Made by a program: the position numbers and the translations under genes
Assembly: GCF_020694005.1 (NCBI RefSeq)
Contig: NZ_CP073013.1
Location: 744,001 to 808,000, forward strand
Reading direction: 5' to 3'
Length of the DNA: 64,000 bases
Source: Marinomonas profundi
GTDB taxonomy: Bacteria > Pseudomonadota > Gammaproteobacteria > Pseudomonadales > Marinomonadaceae
Shown here: positions 37,765 to 47,484 of the stretch, in pieces
How positions within the stretch are numbered: the stretch's first letter is position 1
Layout: every line of letters begins with the position of its first letter
Notes under the pieces: model-generated
Database searches by the model: none
Told to the model about the DNA's origin: nothing
The model's input: the letters and a program-made list of their open reading frames with translations, nothing else

Positions 37765-39666
37765 TCACTCCCCCAGCTCATTATTAGATTCTTTTCGCGA
37801 TGTTTTACTTGCGTCTACCGCGGCAACAGAGTCTGAGTCCACAGTGGATGCATCTGTCATCAACCCATGTATCCGCTCAATCATTTCATTAATAGACTCT
37901 CTTGCTCTGTCTAAGCGGGCTAACCCAACACTGCGATCCGACTCAAGCAAAGAGAGGGTAGAGGCTGCCATAGAGGTCATCACTTCAACTTGAGACTGCA
38001 CTTTACTAATATCGTGCTCCAGATCTACTGCAAAGCGTCGGCGAATATATTCACTTTCCCCTTCGGTTGCAGCAAGACTCGATAACACCCCGGCACGAAC
38101 TTCGTTAAGGCAACGATCAACATCCCCCAACAGAAAAACATCCGACGATAAATCTTTTTCAACCAAAGCCAGACGCTGTAGAACCAATTCATAACCCAAG
38201 ATCAATGAGTCTCGAATCTGCTCAGAAAGCCAAGCCATATCATTTAGCTCAACTTGAAGACCTTCAATTGATCTATTCTCCAGCGCTACAACATCACTTG
38301 AGCACTGGCCATTTTGAACCGTTTTTTCGTCAATTAGGGATGCTATTTGTTGTAGTTTCGTAATTTTCTCCATGGCTTTTGTTTGGTCAGAAGACGCATT
38401 TAAGGCCTCTAATAGCGCCGACACTCTTCGGCGCACAACTTCCAAAGACTTAGCAAAACCGAAATAAGGTGACTCAGGTCGAAAAACGCGAACCGGAGCA
38501 TTCCATACATCTTGCTCCATAAGCGTTAAGCTATGCTGCAGCACCCCTAACTCGGCCATATCAGACTTTAGCCGAACAGAAATAAAACGCGGCACGCCTT
38601 CAGACTCAGCGTCGGACTCAACCGGCAAAGCATCAACATTTAAAGCATAATAGCCATCCGACAAACGCAATGCTACGGTTTGATCTGACAACAAAATAGA
38701 GTCTGCAACACGCTCCCCGATAGGGTCCTCTAAGCCAGAATCAATGCCAAACATAGACTCAAATACCGCCGTATCTCTAAACCAAAGCCGCTCAGCACCA
38801 CCGCTCAAATAAATAATATCGCCTTCGTTATTGGTCACAAGAAAAGCTTCCCCCACTTGGGATAAGGCTTTATCAACCAAACTCAAGCTCTCTTCTTGCC
38901 GCTTGAGGTCAAAGTCCCGTGAAGCCAGCTCGTTATCAATCAAATGGCCTAGGTCCGTCAATTCATCGACCACATCGCGAACAGGCAAGGTAGCGACATA
39001 ACCGCGTTTTCTGTGTTCAACAACCGCGTGCAACCCTGCCAAGCCGCCAGTCAATTGACGGGAGAATTTAACGGATAGCACAAGAATAAGCAGCGCAACG
39101 ACCACAAAAGCCGCAACAGGAGCCCAAAACATTCGCTCGACAAAAATATGTCGGTCATAAGCCAAGCCAACATTAATTTGCATCAAGCGATTATCCAACA
39201 CCTTTAATTGCACAAAAGCCGCATACATATCTTTGCGCTCGGCGTTAGACAACCCAGCAACATTGAGTTCGTTTTGCGCCAGTGTTTCAAGCAAGACCAT
39301 AGAATCAGCAACCGACACGTCAGCCAAAGACTCAAAGCGGCTCAAACCTGGCCCAATTAAGCGATATTCACTAAACAACATTTGATGCAACTGGCTGGGC
39401 GAAGTAAACGCTATATCCTCATCGTAAATACCGCCATCCTGCACCAACAGCCACTCTAACCAATGCTCTTCCGCACTGTGAACCAAACCGACCAACTCAT
39501 CCAACTTTTGTTGCTGAGTATTCTGTTGCTCCAGCCCCTTTTTGATCAACACATACAAACCAGCGAAGGCCAACAACAAAATAAACAGCACAACGACCAC
39601 GCCTTTTTGCAGTCGATAGGTCAGTTCTTTTCTAGGAGCACCAAACGGTGGATGCGGTGTGTTCAT
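37765..39666 (-). CDS. Membrane protein with receptor-like topology (HAMP- and PAS-like), no signalling tip
   Basis: I do not recognise a named family. Membrane segment 1 lies near residues 23-41, then about 140 periplasmic residues, then segment 2 near 180-201. A HAMP-like helical stretch (about 202-260) and a PAS-like region (about 262-345; GEAFLVTNNEGDIIYLSGGA) follow, and then a long coiled coil to residue 610. This is the layout of a chemoreceptor, but the conserved hairpin tip (ESARAGE, GRGFAVV) is absent, as are kinase, GGDEF and phosphatase motifs. The start is ATG 39666 with AAGGTGA ahead; a TTG at 39672 is less likely. It lies between a STAS gene and the 634-residue gene, 15 bases from the latter. 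Confidence 0.7.
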   Translation of the reverse strand: MNTPHPPFGAPRKELTYRLQKGVVVVLFILLLAFAGLYVLIKKGLEQQNTQQQKLDELVGLVHSAEEHWLEWLLVQDGGIYDEDIAFTSPSQLHQMLFSEYRLIGPGLSRFESLADVSVADSMVLLETLAQNELNVAGLSNAERKDMYAAFVQLKVLDNRLMQINVGLAYDRHIFVERMFWAPVAAFVVVALLILVLSVKFSRQLTGGLAGLHAVVEHRKRGYVATLPVRDVVDELTDLGHLIDNELASRDFDLKRQEESLSLVDKALSQVGEAFLVTNNEGDIIYLSGGAERLWFRDTAVFESMFGIDSGLEDPIGERVADSILLSDQTVALRLSDGYYALNVDALPVESDAESEGVPRFISVRLKSDMAELGVLQHSLTLMEQDVWNAPVRVFRPESPYFGFAKSLEVVRRRVSALLEALNASSDQTKAMEKITKLQQIASLIDEKTVQNGQCSSDVVALENRSIEGLQVELNDMAWLSEQIRDSLILGYELVLQRLALVEKDLSSDVFLLGDVDRCLNEVRAGVLSSLAATEGESEYIRRRFAVDLEHDISKVQSQVEVMTSMAASTLSLLESDRSVGLARLDRARESINEMIERIHGLMTDASTVDSDSVAAVDASKTSRKESNNELGE

Positions 39667-39681
39667 AGTCAATAATCACCT

Positions 39682-41586
39682 TCAAGCGGAGGAGGATGGC
39701 CATAAGCCAGCAACAGCGGATAAAAAGTTTTTCTTATTAATAACAACCTTGTTTGATAAAGAGGATCCATTTATATTGCTTTCACTCTCGACCGATTCAG
39801 GTAAAGCAGCACACCAGTCACACGACGAAAATGGCAACACAATAGACTCTCCCATAGCATCAAGAATGACAGAAAAAGCAGGCGTTTCAGTACAAGGCTC
39901 CTGATTTAAAAGCAAATCACTGGCAATGACTTTGTCAAAGCAACGGCCATCATAGAGAATAAACAGTGGCTTATCAGCTGCCTTACCCTCACCACAAAGC
40001 CACGAAAAAGGCGTTTGATAAGACAGCAACGCCAAGATCAAATCAGCTTCAACCCAAAACATCCTGCCACAGACCTGCCCGAAATAATAACCCTTCTTAG
40101 GAGGCGGCGTAGATTTATTTCTCCCCAGCCGATCAAAAACTTGCGGCAAACAATCTACCTGAAGTAACCAAGGTTCCAACAATGGCGTATTCGACGCACT
40201 GAGCCAAACATTTTTGACCCAAAACCGCGGCGCTTGCATCGTGGCGCAAACCCCTTCAACATCGCGAATAGAAGTATAAGGCAGCGCAAAATAGTGCCCA
40301 CATTGCTTCACGATTAGCACCTTCGCGCTCTCTTTTGGCAAGAGACTCGACAGCATGTCAGGCGAATTCTCTGCGCCATACAAGGACGTAACAACCTCAG
40401 CATTCACGCCCTCTTCAACTCTAAACCACCAGCTATCGCCAACCATAAAGAGCGCTTCAGCCGAAAGCTCATAGCGTCCAACGCAATCCACATGATCAAA
40501 AACAAACGAGCCGCCCAGCGTCTCAACCTCAGACAAAAAACAAGGTAGGTAATCCTCTCCCAAACAATCTAAATAGGATACTTTTGAGGAAGGCGTTTTC
40601 GCATCATACCCGATGTAAACCGATCCACCGTGACGCACAGGGAAATATCGAGCACTCTCATCGACCTCAAACGTCGTCAACTGACGCTTAGAGGGAACAA
40701 GCACCTGAGATTGCTCAATCACCTGCCCAGCCGAAGAAAATAACGAACCAAATGCCTGATAAGATAAGCGTTTGAGATGACCCACATACAGATCCAAAAG
40801 CCGATAACGTGCCGCCCGAGGCATAGTTATATGCTGGAAAAGTGGCAAGATACTTAACTCACACAAGCTTTGACTAAAAGACACTTTTTGATCAACAAAA
40901 GACGCTTTTTGATTAATAAAAGACGCTTCTTGATTAACAGAAGGCATCTCTTGATTAACAAAGGACACCCGCCAACTCAATGCAGGAAACCGCTTCTGCA
41001 GCCAAACAAGTGACTGCGTGCTGGTCAGCAAAAAGCGCCCAATTAACAGTCCGTCTCTCACCTCATCAAGTTGAAAGGCCACTTGCCCCGCCGATGATAA
41101 CGCCGCTAAATACGCGTCTACATTTGTCCTGCTATGCTTAGCACCACCATAGGCGGCCTGCCATTCTGCCTCATAATCTCGATACTCAAATAAAATATCC
41201 TCCTCAGAAATCGCCGCAATAACCGCCCAACAAGGGCGATCAACAGATAACAAGCGCATTAACTGCAGCGCACGATCTTCCCCTGTCTGACCACCCACCG
41301 CCATTTGCATAAGAGCATCCGCGGCCGCTAAAAACGCCGCATGATAATGATCAAAATAAGGACAGCCGGAAGCAATGAGCCGATTCGTTGCGGCTAAAAA
41401 AGCAGACAATCTTTGATGGTAAACAGGGCAAGGTAACTTGGGGCGGGAACGGGCTTCTAAAGACGTTAACAGCGTTTGAAGTTTCTCCAAACCTTGTCGT
41501 GGAGAATAGGCGTATTCGTGCAAGGCGGTCTCTACCTGAGAAACCAATAAAGGCAGATCTTCTAGCCTGTTATCCAGTCGCGCCAT
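39682..41586 (-). CDS. Unknown 634-residue protein with possible degenerate CheW-like C-terminus
   Basis: Unrecognised soluble protein. The N-terminal 200 residues are helical. Residues about 210-237 hold four tandem seven-residue repeats (VNQEMPS, VNQEASF, INQKASF, VDQKVSF). A middle region with many Tyr and Phe follows. From about residue 425, VLIVKQCGHYFALPYTSIRD and later YYFGQVCGRMFWVEADLIL resemble the two half-barrels of a CheW domain, but this is a weak visual match. No nucleotide-binding or phospho-transfer motif is visible. A binding site AGGGTGA precedes ATG 41586. It lies between fliJ (50 bases) and the receptor-like gene, probably cotranscribed. Confidence 0.6.
   Translation of the reverse strand: MARLDNRLEDLPLLVSQVETALHEYAYSPRQGLEKLQTLLTSLEARSRPKLPCPVYHQRLSAFLAATNRLIASGCPYFDHYHAAFLAAADALMQMAVGGQTGEDRALQLMRLLSVDRPCWAVIAAISEEDILFEYRDYEAEWQAAYGGAKHSRTNVDAYLAALSSAGQVAFQLDEVRDGLLIGRFLLTSTQSLVWLQKRFPALSWRVSFVNQEMPSVNQEASFINQKASFVDQKVSFSQSLCELSILPLFQHITMPRAARYRLLDLYVGHLKRLSYQAFGSLFSSAGQVIEQSQVLVPSKRQLTTFEVDESARYFPVRHGGSVYIGYDAKTPSSKVSYLDCLGEDYLPCFLSEVETLGGSFVFDHVDCVGRYELSAEALFMVGDSWWFRVEEGVNAEVVTSLYGAENSPDMLSSLLPKESAKVLIVKQCGHYFALPYTSIRDVEGVCATMQAPRFWVKNVWLSASNTPLLEPWLLQVDCLPQVFDRLGRNKSTPPPKKGYYFGQVCGRMFWVEADLILALLSYQTPFSWLCGEGKAADKPLFILYDGRCFDKVIASDLLLNQEPCTETPAFSVILDAMGESIVLPFSSCDWCAALPESVESESNINGSSLSNKVVINKKNFLSAVAGLWPSSSA
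40876..40959. repeat. 21-bp tandem repeat, four units, inside the 634-residue gene
   Basis: Four 21-base units (starting AAAAGACGCTTTTTGATTAA in consensus) run head to tail at 40876-40896, 40897-40917, 40918-40938 and 40939-40959, with a decayed fifth after. Units 2 and 3 differ at two positions only. They encode seven-residue repeats on the minus strand, so unit gain or loss keeps frame. Confidence 0.9.
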
Positions 41587-41636
41587 ACGTCACCCTAACA
41601 ATAAACGAAAGAAGCCTGCAAAATAATACTTGCACC

Positions 41637-42071
41637 TTATCGCATCGAGTCCAAAAAACGGCGCATCGCGAACTCATCGCTTTGACGTTGCTCTTGTCTT
41701 TCCTCAACAGCCAATTCCGCTTTATGATTTTTTTCTTTTAGCCAGTCCATGCTTTTTGTTTTTGATCGAGCCTGCGACCAGCGTCGCATACTCATGTCCG
41801 CTTGCTGCTCAGCCCGTCCAACCGCCGCTTCTTGCTGAACGATCGCCTGTTGCACTCGGTTGACAAAATGCTGATAGTTGGTGGTCAAGTAGGCACTTAG
41901 CCCTAGAAGGTTGCGCTCAGACTCATATTGTCCAGCGTATTCTCGCAACTCGTTTAACTTTTGCTCATCATGCATGACTTTTGCTTTATCGCGAGCAAGC
42001 TGCTGTGCCGCAGCGTCTTCTTTGCGCCGAGCAAGGTCGACCAAAATCTGCATTCGATGTGATTTTTTCAT
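41637..42071 (-). CDS. fliJ: Flagellar export chaperone FliJ
   Basis: Coiled-coil stalk of the export ATPase that also recycles chaperones. All of its 144 residues are helical and highly charged, with the N-terminal pattern RMQILVDLARRKEDAAAQQLA typical for FliJ. It lies 98 bases after fliI. In Pseudomonas putida the fliJ-fliK interval holds STAS, receiver-phosphatase and Hpt genes; here it holds the four genes at 35706-41586. Confidence 0.9.
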   Translation of the reverse strand: MKKSHRMQILVDLARRKEDAAAQQLARDKAKVMHDEQKLNELREYAGQYESERNLLGLSAYLTTNYQHFVNRVQQAIVQQEAAVGRAEQQADMSMRRWSQARSKTKSMDWLKEKNHKAELAVEERQEQRQSDEFAMRRFLDSMR

Positions 42072-42169
42072 CTGCCCTCACTACAAAAGCTCAACAATCG
42101 AGCACTCAATAATCAAACACTCAATAACTAGAAATGCCATAAATAGTAGACGTTTTTATCAACGACCGT

Positions 42170-43507
42170 CTACTGACCTTTTGTCATTGCCGTAACAAGC
42201 GCCTGCAAACTCTGATCAATAGTGAAGCTTTCTGTTAGCGACTGCTGTAGGAAACTGCGAATTTCAGGCATTTGTATAATCGCTTGATCCAAATCTGGAT
42301 CACTGCCTTTGGCATACGCCCCTACCGAAATCAGATCTTGATTTTGTTGGAATTTAGAATAGAGCTGCTTCACCCTCATCGCGCCATACAAATGGTCTTC
42401 ACTCACAATATGTGGCATGGCTCGCGAAATAGACGCTTCAATATCAATCGCAGGATAATGACCTTCCTCCGCCAGACGTCGAGACAACACAATATGGCCA
42501 TCAAGAATCGCTCGCGACGCATCAGCAATCGGATCTTGCTGATCATCCCCTTCCGTCAAAACCGTATAAAATGCGGTGACCGAGCCACTGCCTTCACAGC
42601 CATTGCCTGCACGTTCAACCAATTGGGGAAGTTTAGAAAAAACAGAAGGCGGATAACCTTTTGTAGCGGGTGGCTCACCAACCGATAACGCAATTTCTCG
42701 TTGAGCTTGAGCATAACGAGTCAGAGAATCCATCAGTAACAACACATTTTTACCTTGATCTCGATAATACTCGGCGATACGCGTCGCCAGCATGGCCGCA
42801 CGCAAGCGCATTAATGCGGAATCATCCGCAGGAGACGCCACCACCACCGAACGAGAAAGACCTTCTTCCCCCAGAATCTGATCAATAAACTCTTTTACTT
42901 CTCGGCCACGCTCACCAATCAAACCGACAACAGTAATGTCCGCCTCGGTGAATTTTGTCATCATGCCGAGCAACATACTTTTGCCTACACCGCTGCCAGC
43001 AAACAACCCTAAACGCTGACCTTTACCGACGGTTAGCAAGCTATTGATGGCTTTAATGCCAACATCCAACGGCTCGTGAATCGGTTTACGCTGCAACGGG
43101 TTTATCACCTTACCATGTAGCGTTACCGAGTCTCGCGCCTTAATCGGCCCTTTTCCATCCAACGGTTTACCAAGGCCATTTACCACTCGACCTAGTAACT
43201 CATCGCCAACGGGCATTTCACTGTCCCCCAACAGAGGGCGAACACGCGCGCCAGGAGAGATACCTTCAATGGCTTCTGTTGGCATCAGGTAGGTTAAATC
43301 TCCGGTAAAGCCCACCACTTCAGACTCGACCCAGCGATCCTTACGAACCTGAACCGAACAACGATCCCCCAACGCCACCACACAACCGACCGCCTCCATA
43401 GTCAAACCCACCATACGAGTGACTTTGCCCTCAATCTGAGGCGGCAATGCGACAACAGAAACATGATCGAGTTTGCTTAAGCGTTCTTCAAGTGTGGACA
43501 CTGGCAC
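42170..43507 (-). CDS. fliI: Flagellar export ATPase FliI
   Basis: F1-beta-like ATPase that unfolds export substrates. The P-loop is [10 protein letters not shown], Walker B is [20 protein letters not shown], and the type III ATPase signature [14 protein letters not shown] is present. The 445-residue length is normal. The start shares one base with the fliH stop. Confidence 0.96.
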   Translation of the reverse strand: MPVSTLEERLSKLDHVSVVALPPQIEGKVTRMVGLTMEAVGCVVALGDRCSVQVRKDRWVESEVVGFTGDLTYLMPTEAIEGISPGARVRPLLGDSEMPVGDELLGRVVNGLGKPLDGKGPIKARDSVTLHGKVINPLQRKPIHEPLDVGIKAINSLLTVGKGQRLGLFAGSGVGKSMLLGMMTKFTEADITVVGLIGERGREVKEFIDQILGEEGLSRSVVVASPADDSALMRLRAAMLATRIAEYYRDQGKNVLLLMDSLTRYAQAQREIALSVGEPPATKGYPPSVFSKLPQLVERAGNGCEGSGSVTAFYTVLTEGDDQQDPIADASRAILDGHIVLSRRLAEEGHYPAIDIEASISRAMPHIVSEDHLYGAMRVKQLYSKFQQNQDLISVGAYAKGSDPDLDQAIIQMPEIRSFLQQSLTESFTIDQSLQALVTAMTKGQ

Positions 43508-44310
43508 TAATCCTGTTCAGGAAGAGAAAGTTGACTAAGCTCTTCAAAGATCATCGTTAAACGCTGCTCAACACGCCCATCGATATGAAAAGATTTAGAG
43601 TCAATAACAAAGCCCCCACTGATCAAGGTATCGTCCATTTCTAACTGTAGAGTCAATCGATCTTTAACCCCCAGCTCCTCTAAAATAGACACGTCATCGG
43701 GGTGAAGGCGCAATCGTACTCGACCTTCATACTCACCTATGCAATCAAACACCTTAGACAATTGTTCTTTAAGAATTTTATGACCATCTTCATGCATCTT
43801 AGATAAACACACATTCTCTATCATTCGATTCATCGATTGATAGAGAATATTTTCGACCGCAGAGCGACTGTCTTCTAATGGTTGAGTGATCTCTTTCACC
43901 ATGTTCGCGAATAACGTTTCCAGCGCTTCCAGCTTAATCTGAGCCTCGGCCCTTGCTTGCGTCAAGCCTTCTTCAATGCCTATCGCGCGCCCTTCTCCAT
44001 GCCCTTTCTCGAAGCCGTCGACTTCACCCTTGGAAAAACCATCATCATGACCTTTTTTGTGCCCTTCTTCTTCTCCTTGAATAAACCCTTCTTCATACGC
44101 AGCGCTACGGATTTCTTCTAACTGGGAAGCGGTCAAAGGCTCATACACCAAGGAGTCTTGATCCACTTCTTCTGTGGTCACCATGGTGTCTTTCTGGATA
44201 AGTATCGCAGGACCCGAGTGGTTACTTGGCTTATTATTCTCTAGGTGGGGAAGCTCCCAGCGCTCGTAAGCGGTTAACTTACGCTCGCTCTTTTCCTGTT
44301 TATCTGACAT
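43507..44310 (-). CDS. fliH: Flagellar export regulator FliH
   Basis: Peripheral stalk-like regulator that binds FliI and FliN. A variable N-terminus is followed by the GxxxG-type repeat zone (about residues 85-120: [20 protein letters not shown] and onward) that marks FliH, then the C-terminal ATPase-binding domain. It has 267 residues and lies seven bases after fliG. Confidence 0.92.
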   Translation of the reverse strand: MSDKQEKSERKLTAYERWELPHLENNKPSNHSGPAILIQKDTMVTTEEVDQDSLVYEPLTASQLEEIRSAAYEEGFIQGEEEGHKKGHDDGFSKGEVDGFEKGHGEGRAIGIEEGLTQARAEAQIKLEALETLFANMVKEITQPLEDSRSAVENILYQSMNRMIENVCLSKMHEDGHKILKEQLSKVFDCIGEYEGRVRLRLHPDDVSILEELGVKDRLTLQLEMDDTLISGGFVIDSKSFHIDGRVEQRLTMIFEELSQLSLPEQD

Positions 44311-44317
44311 ATATTAA

Positions 44318-45331
44318 CTAAACCATCTGCTCACCACTGCCACCGAGGACGATTTCCCCGTTATCGGCAAGGCGTCTGGCGACTGCCAGTATTTCTTTCT
44401 GTGCAATTTCCACTTCACTAACCCGAACAGGACCTTTTGCTTCCAAATCATCTTTAAGCATATCAGCCGCACGAGACGACATATTTTTAAAGATTTTATC
44501 TTGCATATCAAGGTCCGCGCCTTTCAAGGCTAGAATTAAGGTCTCAGACTCAACCTCACGAAGAATAACTTGAATGCCTCTATCGTCTACTTCCAATAAA
44601 TTATCAAAAACAAACATCAAATCTTGGATAGTATTTGCCAAATCTTCGTCCACATCACGAATCGACTCCATCAACTCAGACTCCACCGAGCTGTCGATAA
44701 AGTTCATAATATTCGCAGCCGTACGCACACCACCAATGGTGGTTGACTGAGTTGCGTTATTGCCAGAGAACTGGCGCTCCAATATATTATTCAATTCTTG
44801 CAATGCCGCAGGCTGAACCGTTTCTAGCGCCGCCACACGCAACACAATATCCAACCGAACTCGCTCATCAAAATTCGCAAGAATGTCCGCCGCTTGATCA
44901 GGGTCTAGATAGGAAATAACAATCGCCTGTATCTGCGGGTGCTCATAACGAATGACGTCCGCAACCGCACGCGACTCCATCCATTTGAGTGTGTCCAATC
45001 CTGTCGTGTTTCCGCCCAGCAAAATACGATCAATCAAGCTGCCCGCTTTTTCTTCACCAAGCGCTTCTCTAAGCATGTTACGAATATAACCATCGGCGCC
45101 CAACCCTAAACCGGTTTGATCGCCCACCAGCACCAAAAAGTCATCCAATACTTTTTCAACTTGATGACGTTGAATATTCGCCAGTTGCGCCATGGTTTGA
45201 CCAATACGCTGAACCTCTTTTGGCCCCATATGTTTCAGTATTTGCGCAGCATCGGATTCCCCCAGTGACATAAGAAGCACGGCGGCTTTTTGCACTGAAC
45301 TCAACTCTGCACCTTGGCCTATATCACTCAT
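44318..45331 (-). CDS. fliG: Flagellar motor switch protein FliG
   Basis: C-ring protein that couples the stator to the MS ring. The middle domain carries the YEHPQ motif (VIRYEHPQIQAIVISYLD), and the C-terminal torque helix has charged residues in LKGADLDMQDKIFKNMSSRA. The 337-residue length is standard. It abuts the fliF stop. Confidence 0.96.
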   Translation of the reverse strand: MSDIGQGAELSSVQKAAVLLMSLGESDAAQILKHMGPKEVQRIGQTMAQLANIQRHQVEKVLDDFLVLVGDQTGLGLGADGYIRNMLREALGEEKAGSLIDRILLGGNTTGLDTLKWMESRAVADVIRYEHPQIQAIVISYLDPDQAADILANFDERVRLDIVLRVAALETVQPAALQELNNILERQFSGNNATQSTTIGGVRTAANIMNFIDSSVESELMESIRDVDEDLANTIQDLMFVFDNLLEVDDRGIQVILREVESETLILALKGADLDMQDKIFKNMSSRAADMLKDDLEAKGPVRVSEVEIAQKEILAVARRLADNGEIVLGGSGEQMV

Positions 45332-47005
45332 TTACTTTTCCATTACCCATTGTTTCACGACTTGAGCAACACGCTCAGGCTCCTCAGCAATCAAACCGCG
45401 AATTGCATTCAATTGACGGTCAATTTTTTCAGGGGAACCGGGCACCAATATATCTTCGGCACTCACAAGCGACACTTGATCATCCGAAATCTCATCCGTT
45501 TCATCAGAGAAAATCGCAGCTTCAGTATCCTCAGTAACCGCAATTTTATTCTGATCGCTAAGTGCTTTCAAAATCGGACGGACCACAACCAGCAGTAGAA
45601 TCAGAACAAAAATACCGACCAATGTTGGCTGCAACAGGTTTAAAAACCATGTTTGCTGATAAAAGGGCAGCTCGACCATCGGCTCTTCTGGATCAGGCAA
45701 CGCAAAAGGCGAATTGATCACGCTAACACTGTCGCCACGCGTTGGGTCGTAGCCCACAGCGTCTCGTACTAACAGTGTTAAACGCCCTAATTCATCGTCA
45801 CTCCACGGCGTTCGCACAACAGCGGATGTTTCTGGGTTAAGGCTGATCAAATCATCCACTACCACAGCCACAGACAATCGCCTCACCATACCCTGCTGAC
45901 GCTTGGTGTAACTGATGCTACGATCTAATTCAAAATTACGCATGGTTTCTTCACGTGACTGCCCATTTGCACGATTCGAATTCCCGCCTATCGGCGCACC
46001 GTTTTCATCTACCGCTTCTGGTATCGTGACCGCACCGGGCGGCTGGTTCGTCAAGGCGCCGGGGATACCGCCATTGTTTGCTCCAGCATTACGACTTTCT
46101 CTTAATGTTTGCTCACTACGTAACGCTAATAAATCTGGATTGTATTGCTCAGCGGTTTTTTCTACCGCGGTAAAATCCACATCGGCAGAGACCTCTGCTT
46201 TAAAGCGACCTTGCCCAATAACAGGACCCAGAATATTGTTTACTCGTTGCTGCAAGACCTCCTCGACTTTTCGAGCATAATCAAACTGTTTACCCGCAAC
46301 TGACAATTCAGAATCTGTGTCTTTCTCTGTCAATAATGTGCCACGTTGATCGATCACGGTAACAGCTTTATCGCTCAATTGAGAAATACTAGAGGCCACC
46401 AAATTCACAATCGCTTCAACCTGACTTTGATCCAAGCGCCGCCCCGGATAAATTTCCAAAAACACGGATGCTGAAGGTTTACGCGTGTCTCGAACAAACA
46501 CTGACTCTTTGGGAATGGCCAAATGCACCCTGGCACTTTTAACACTTTGTAGACTGGAAATGGTTCGGCTCAACTCCCCCTCAAGGCCTCGCCGATAACG
46601 TGTTGTTTCGACAAACTGAGAAGTGCCAAGCCCTTGCTCTTGGTCCATTATTTCCATGCCAACAATATTGTCAGAAACAAGGCCTGAGCCAGCTAATTTA
46701 AGACGTGCCTGATGATAGAAGTCGGACTCGACCAGCAAGGCGCCAGTATTTTGATCTAACTTGAAGGGAATGTTATTTACACTGAGGATTTCAACAATTT
46801 GATCAGCATTGTAATCGGTGATGCTGCTTAAAACAGGTTTGTAATCCGGTCCATTACTCCATAACACAGCGGCTAAACCAATGGCTATAGAAGCGGCCAA
46901 CCCCACCATTAAGGCAAGCTGACGTATTACCGTCAATTTATTAAAGCCAGTGACTAACTCAAGATAGAGCTTTTGCTCCGATTGTTCTGCAGGGACATTA
47001 TCCAT
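45332..47005 (-). CDS. fliF: Flagellar MS-ring protein FliF
   Basis: Forms the inner membrane MS ring that starts motor assembly. Membrane segments lie near residues 29-48 and 447-468. Between them are the ring-building domains, with LEGELSRTISSLQSVKSARV and the periplasmic region beyond. The C-terminal tail binds FliG. The 557-residue length is normal. It lies 27 bases after fliE. Confidence 0.96.
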   Translation of the reverse strand: MDNVPAEQSEQKLYLELVTGFNKLTVIRQLALMVGLAASIAIGLAAVLWSNGPDYKPVLSSITDYNADQIVEILSVNNIPFKLDQNTGALLVESDFYHQARLKLAGSGLVSDNIVGMEIMDQEQGLGTSQFVETTRYRRGLEGELSRTISSLQSVKSARVHLAIPKESVFVRDTRKPSASVFLEIYPGRRLDQSQVEAIVNLVASSISQLSDKAVTVIDQRGTLLTEKDTDSELSVAGKQFDYARKVEEVLQQRVNNILGPVIGQGRFKAEVSADVDFTAVEKTAEQYNPDLLALRSEQTLRESRNAGANNGGIPGALTNQPPGAVTIPEAVDENGAPIGGNSNRANGQSREETMRNFELDRSISYTKRQQGMVRRLSVAVVVDDLISLNPETSAVVRTPWSDDELGRLTLLVRDAVGYDPTRGDSVSVINSPFALPDPEEPMVELPFYQQTWFLNLLQPTLVGIFVLILLLVVVRPILKALSDQNKIAVTEDTEAAIFSDETDEISDDQVSLVSAEDILVPGSPEKIDRQLNAIRGLIAEEPERVAQVVKQWVMEK

Positions 47006-47032
47006 TAAAAAGCGCCAAGCGGTTTAGTGTGC

Positions 47033-47395
47033 CTAAATCGGCATATTCATAATTTTTTCATACGCGTCTACAAGTTTATTACGCACCTGTGTCATTGCTT
47101 CAAATGATACACTCGATTTTTGCAGACCAATCATAACTTGGGGTAAATCCACCCCTTCGTCACCGCGCTCGTAAGATTGGGCTAATTGCGTTGCATCTTT
47201 TTGTAAGGTGTTCACATTATTGACAGCATTTTTCAACATTTCAGCAAAATCTGCACGCTCAACCGTTTGACCACTCTCACTTTCTCCTCCCACCTTGGTA
47301 ACACTAGGCATAGGCGAACTCGGCGCCTGAACCTGCGACCGCATATCCCTCATTTGGGACAACACTTGATTAATGTCTGGTCGACCAGAAATCAT
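47033..47395 (-). CDS. fliE: Flagellar hook-basal body protein FliE
   Basis: Links the MS ring to the proximal rod. The C-terminal half reads FAEMLKNAVNNVNTLQKDA and VMIGLQKSSVSFEAMTQVRN, the conserved FliE pattern. The start is set at ATG 47395, because AGGTGA lies five bases ahead; the GTG nine bases upstream has no binding site. First gene of fliEFGHIJ, 80 bases downstream of fleR. I see no sigma54 -24/-12 pair in that gap. Confidence 0.94.
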   Translation of the reverse strand: MISGRPDINQVLSQMRDMRSQVQAPSSPMPSVTKVGGESESGQTVERADFAEMLKNAVNNVNTLQKDATQLAQSYERGDEGVDLPQVMIGLQKSSVSFEAMTQVRNKLVDAYEKIMNMPI

Positions 47396-47484
47396 CCTAC
47401 TCACCTAAAAAATCACATTTACACAATTTAACATATCGCTAATACACAGCTTAGCATAAAGCTAATTAAAACAAGATACAAAAA

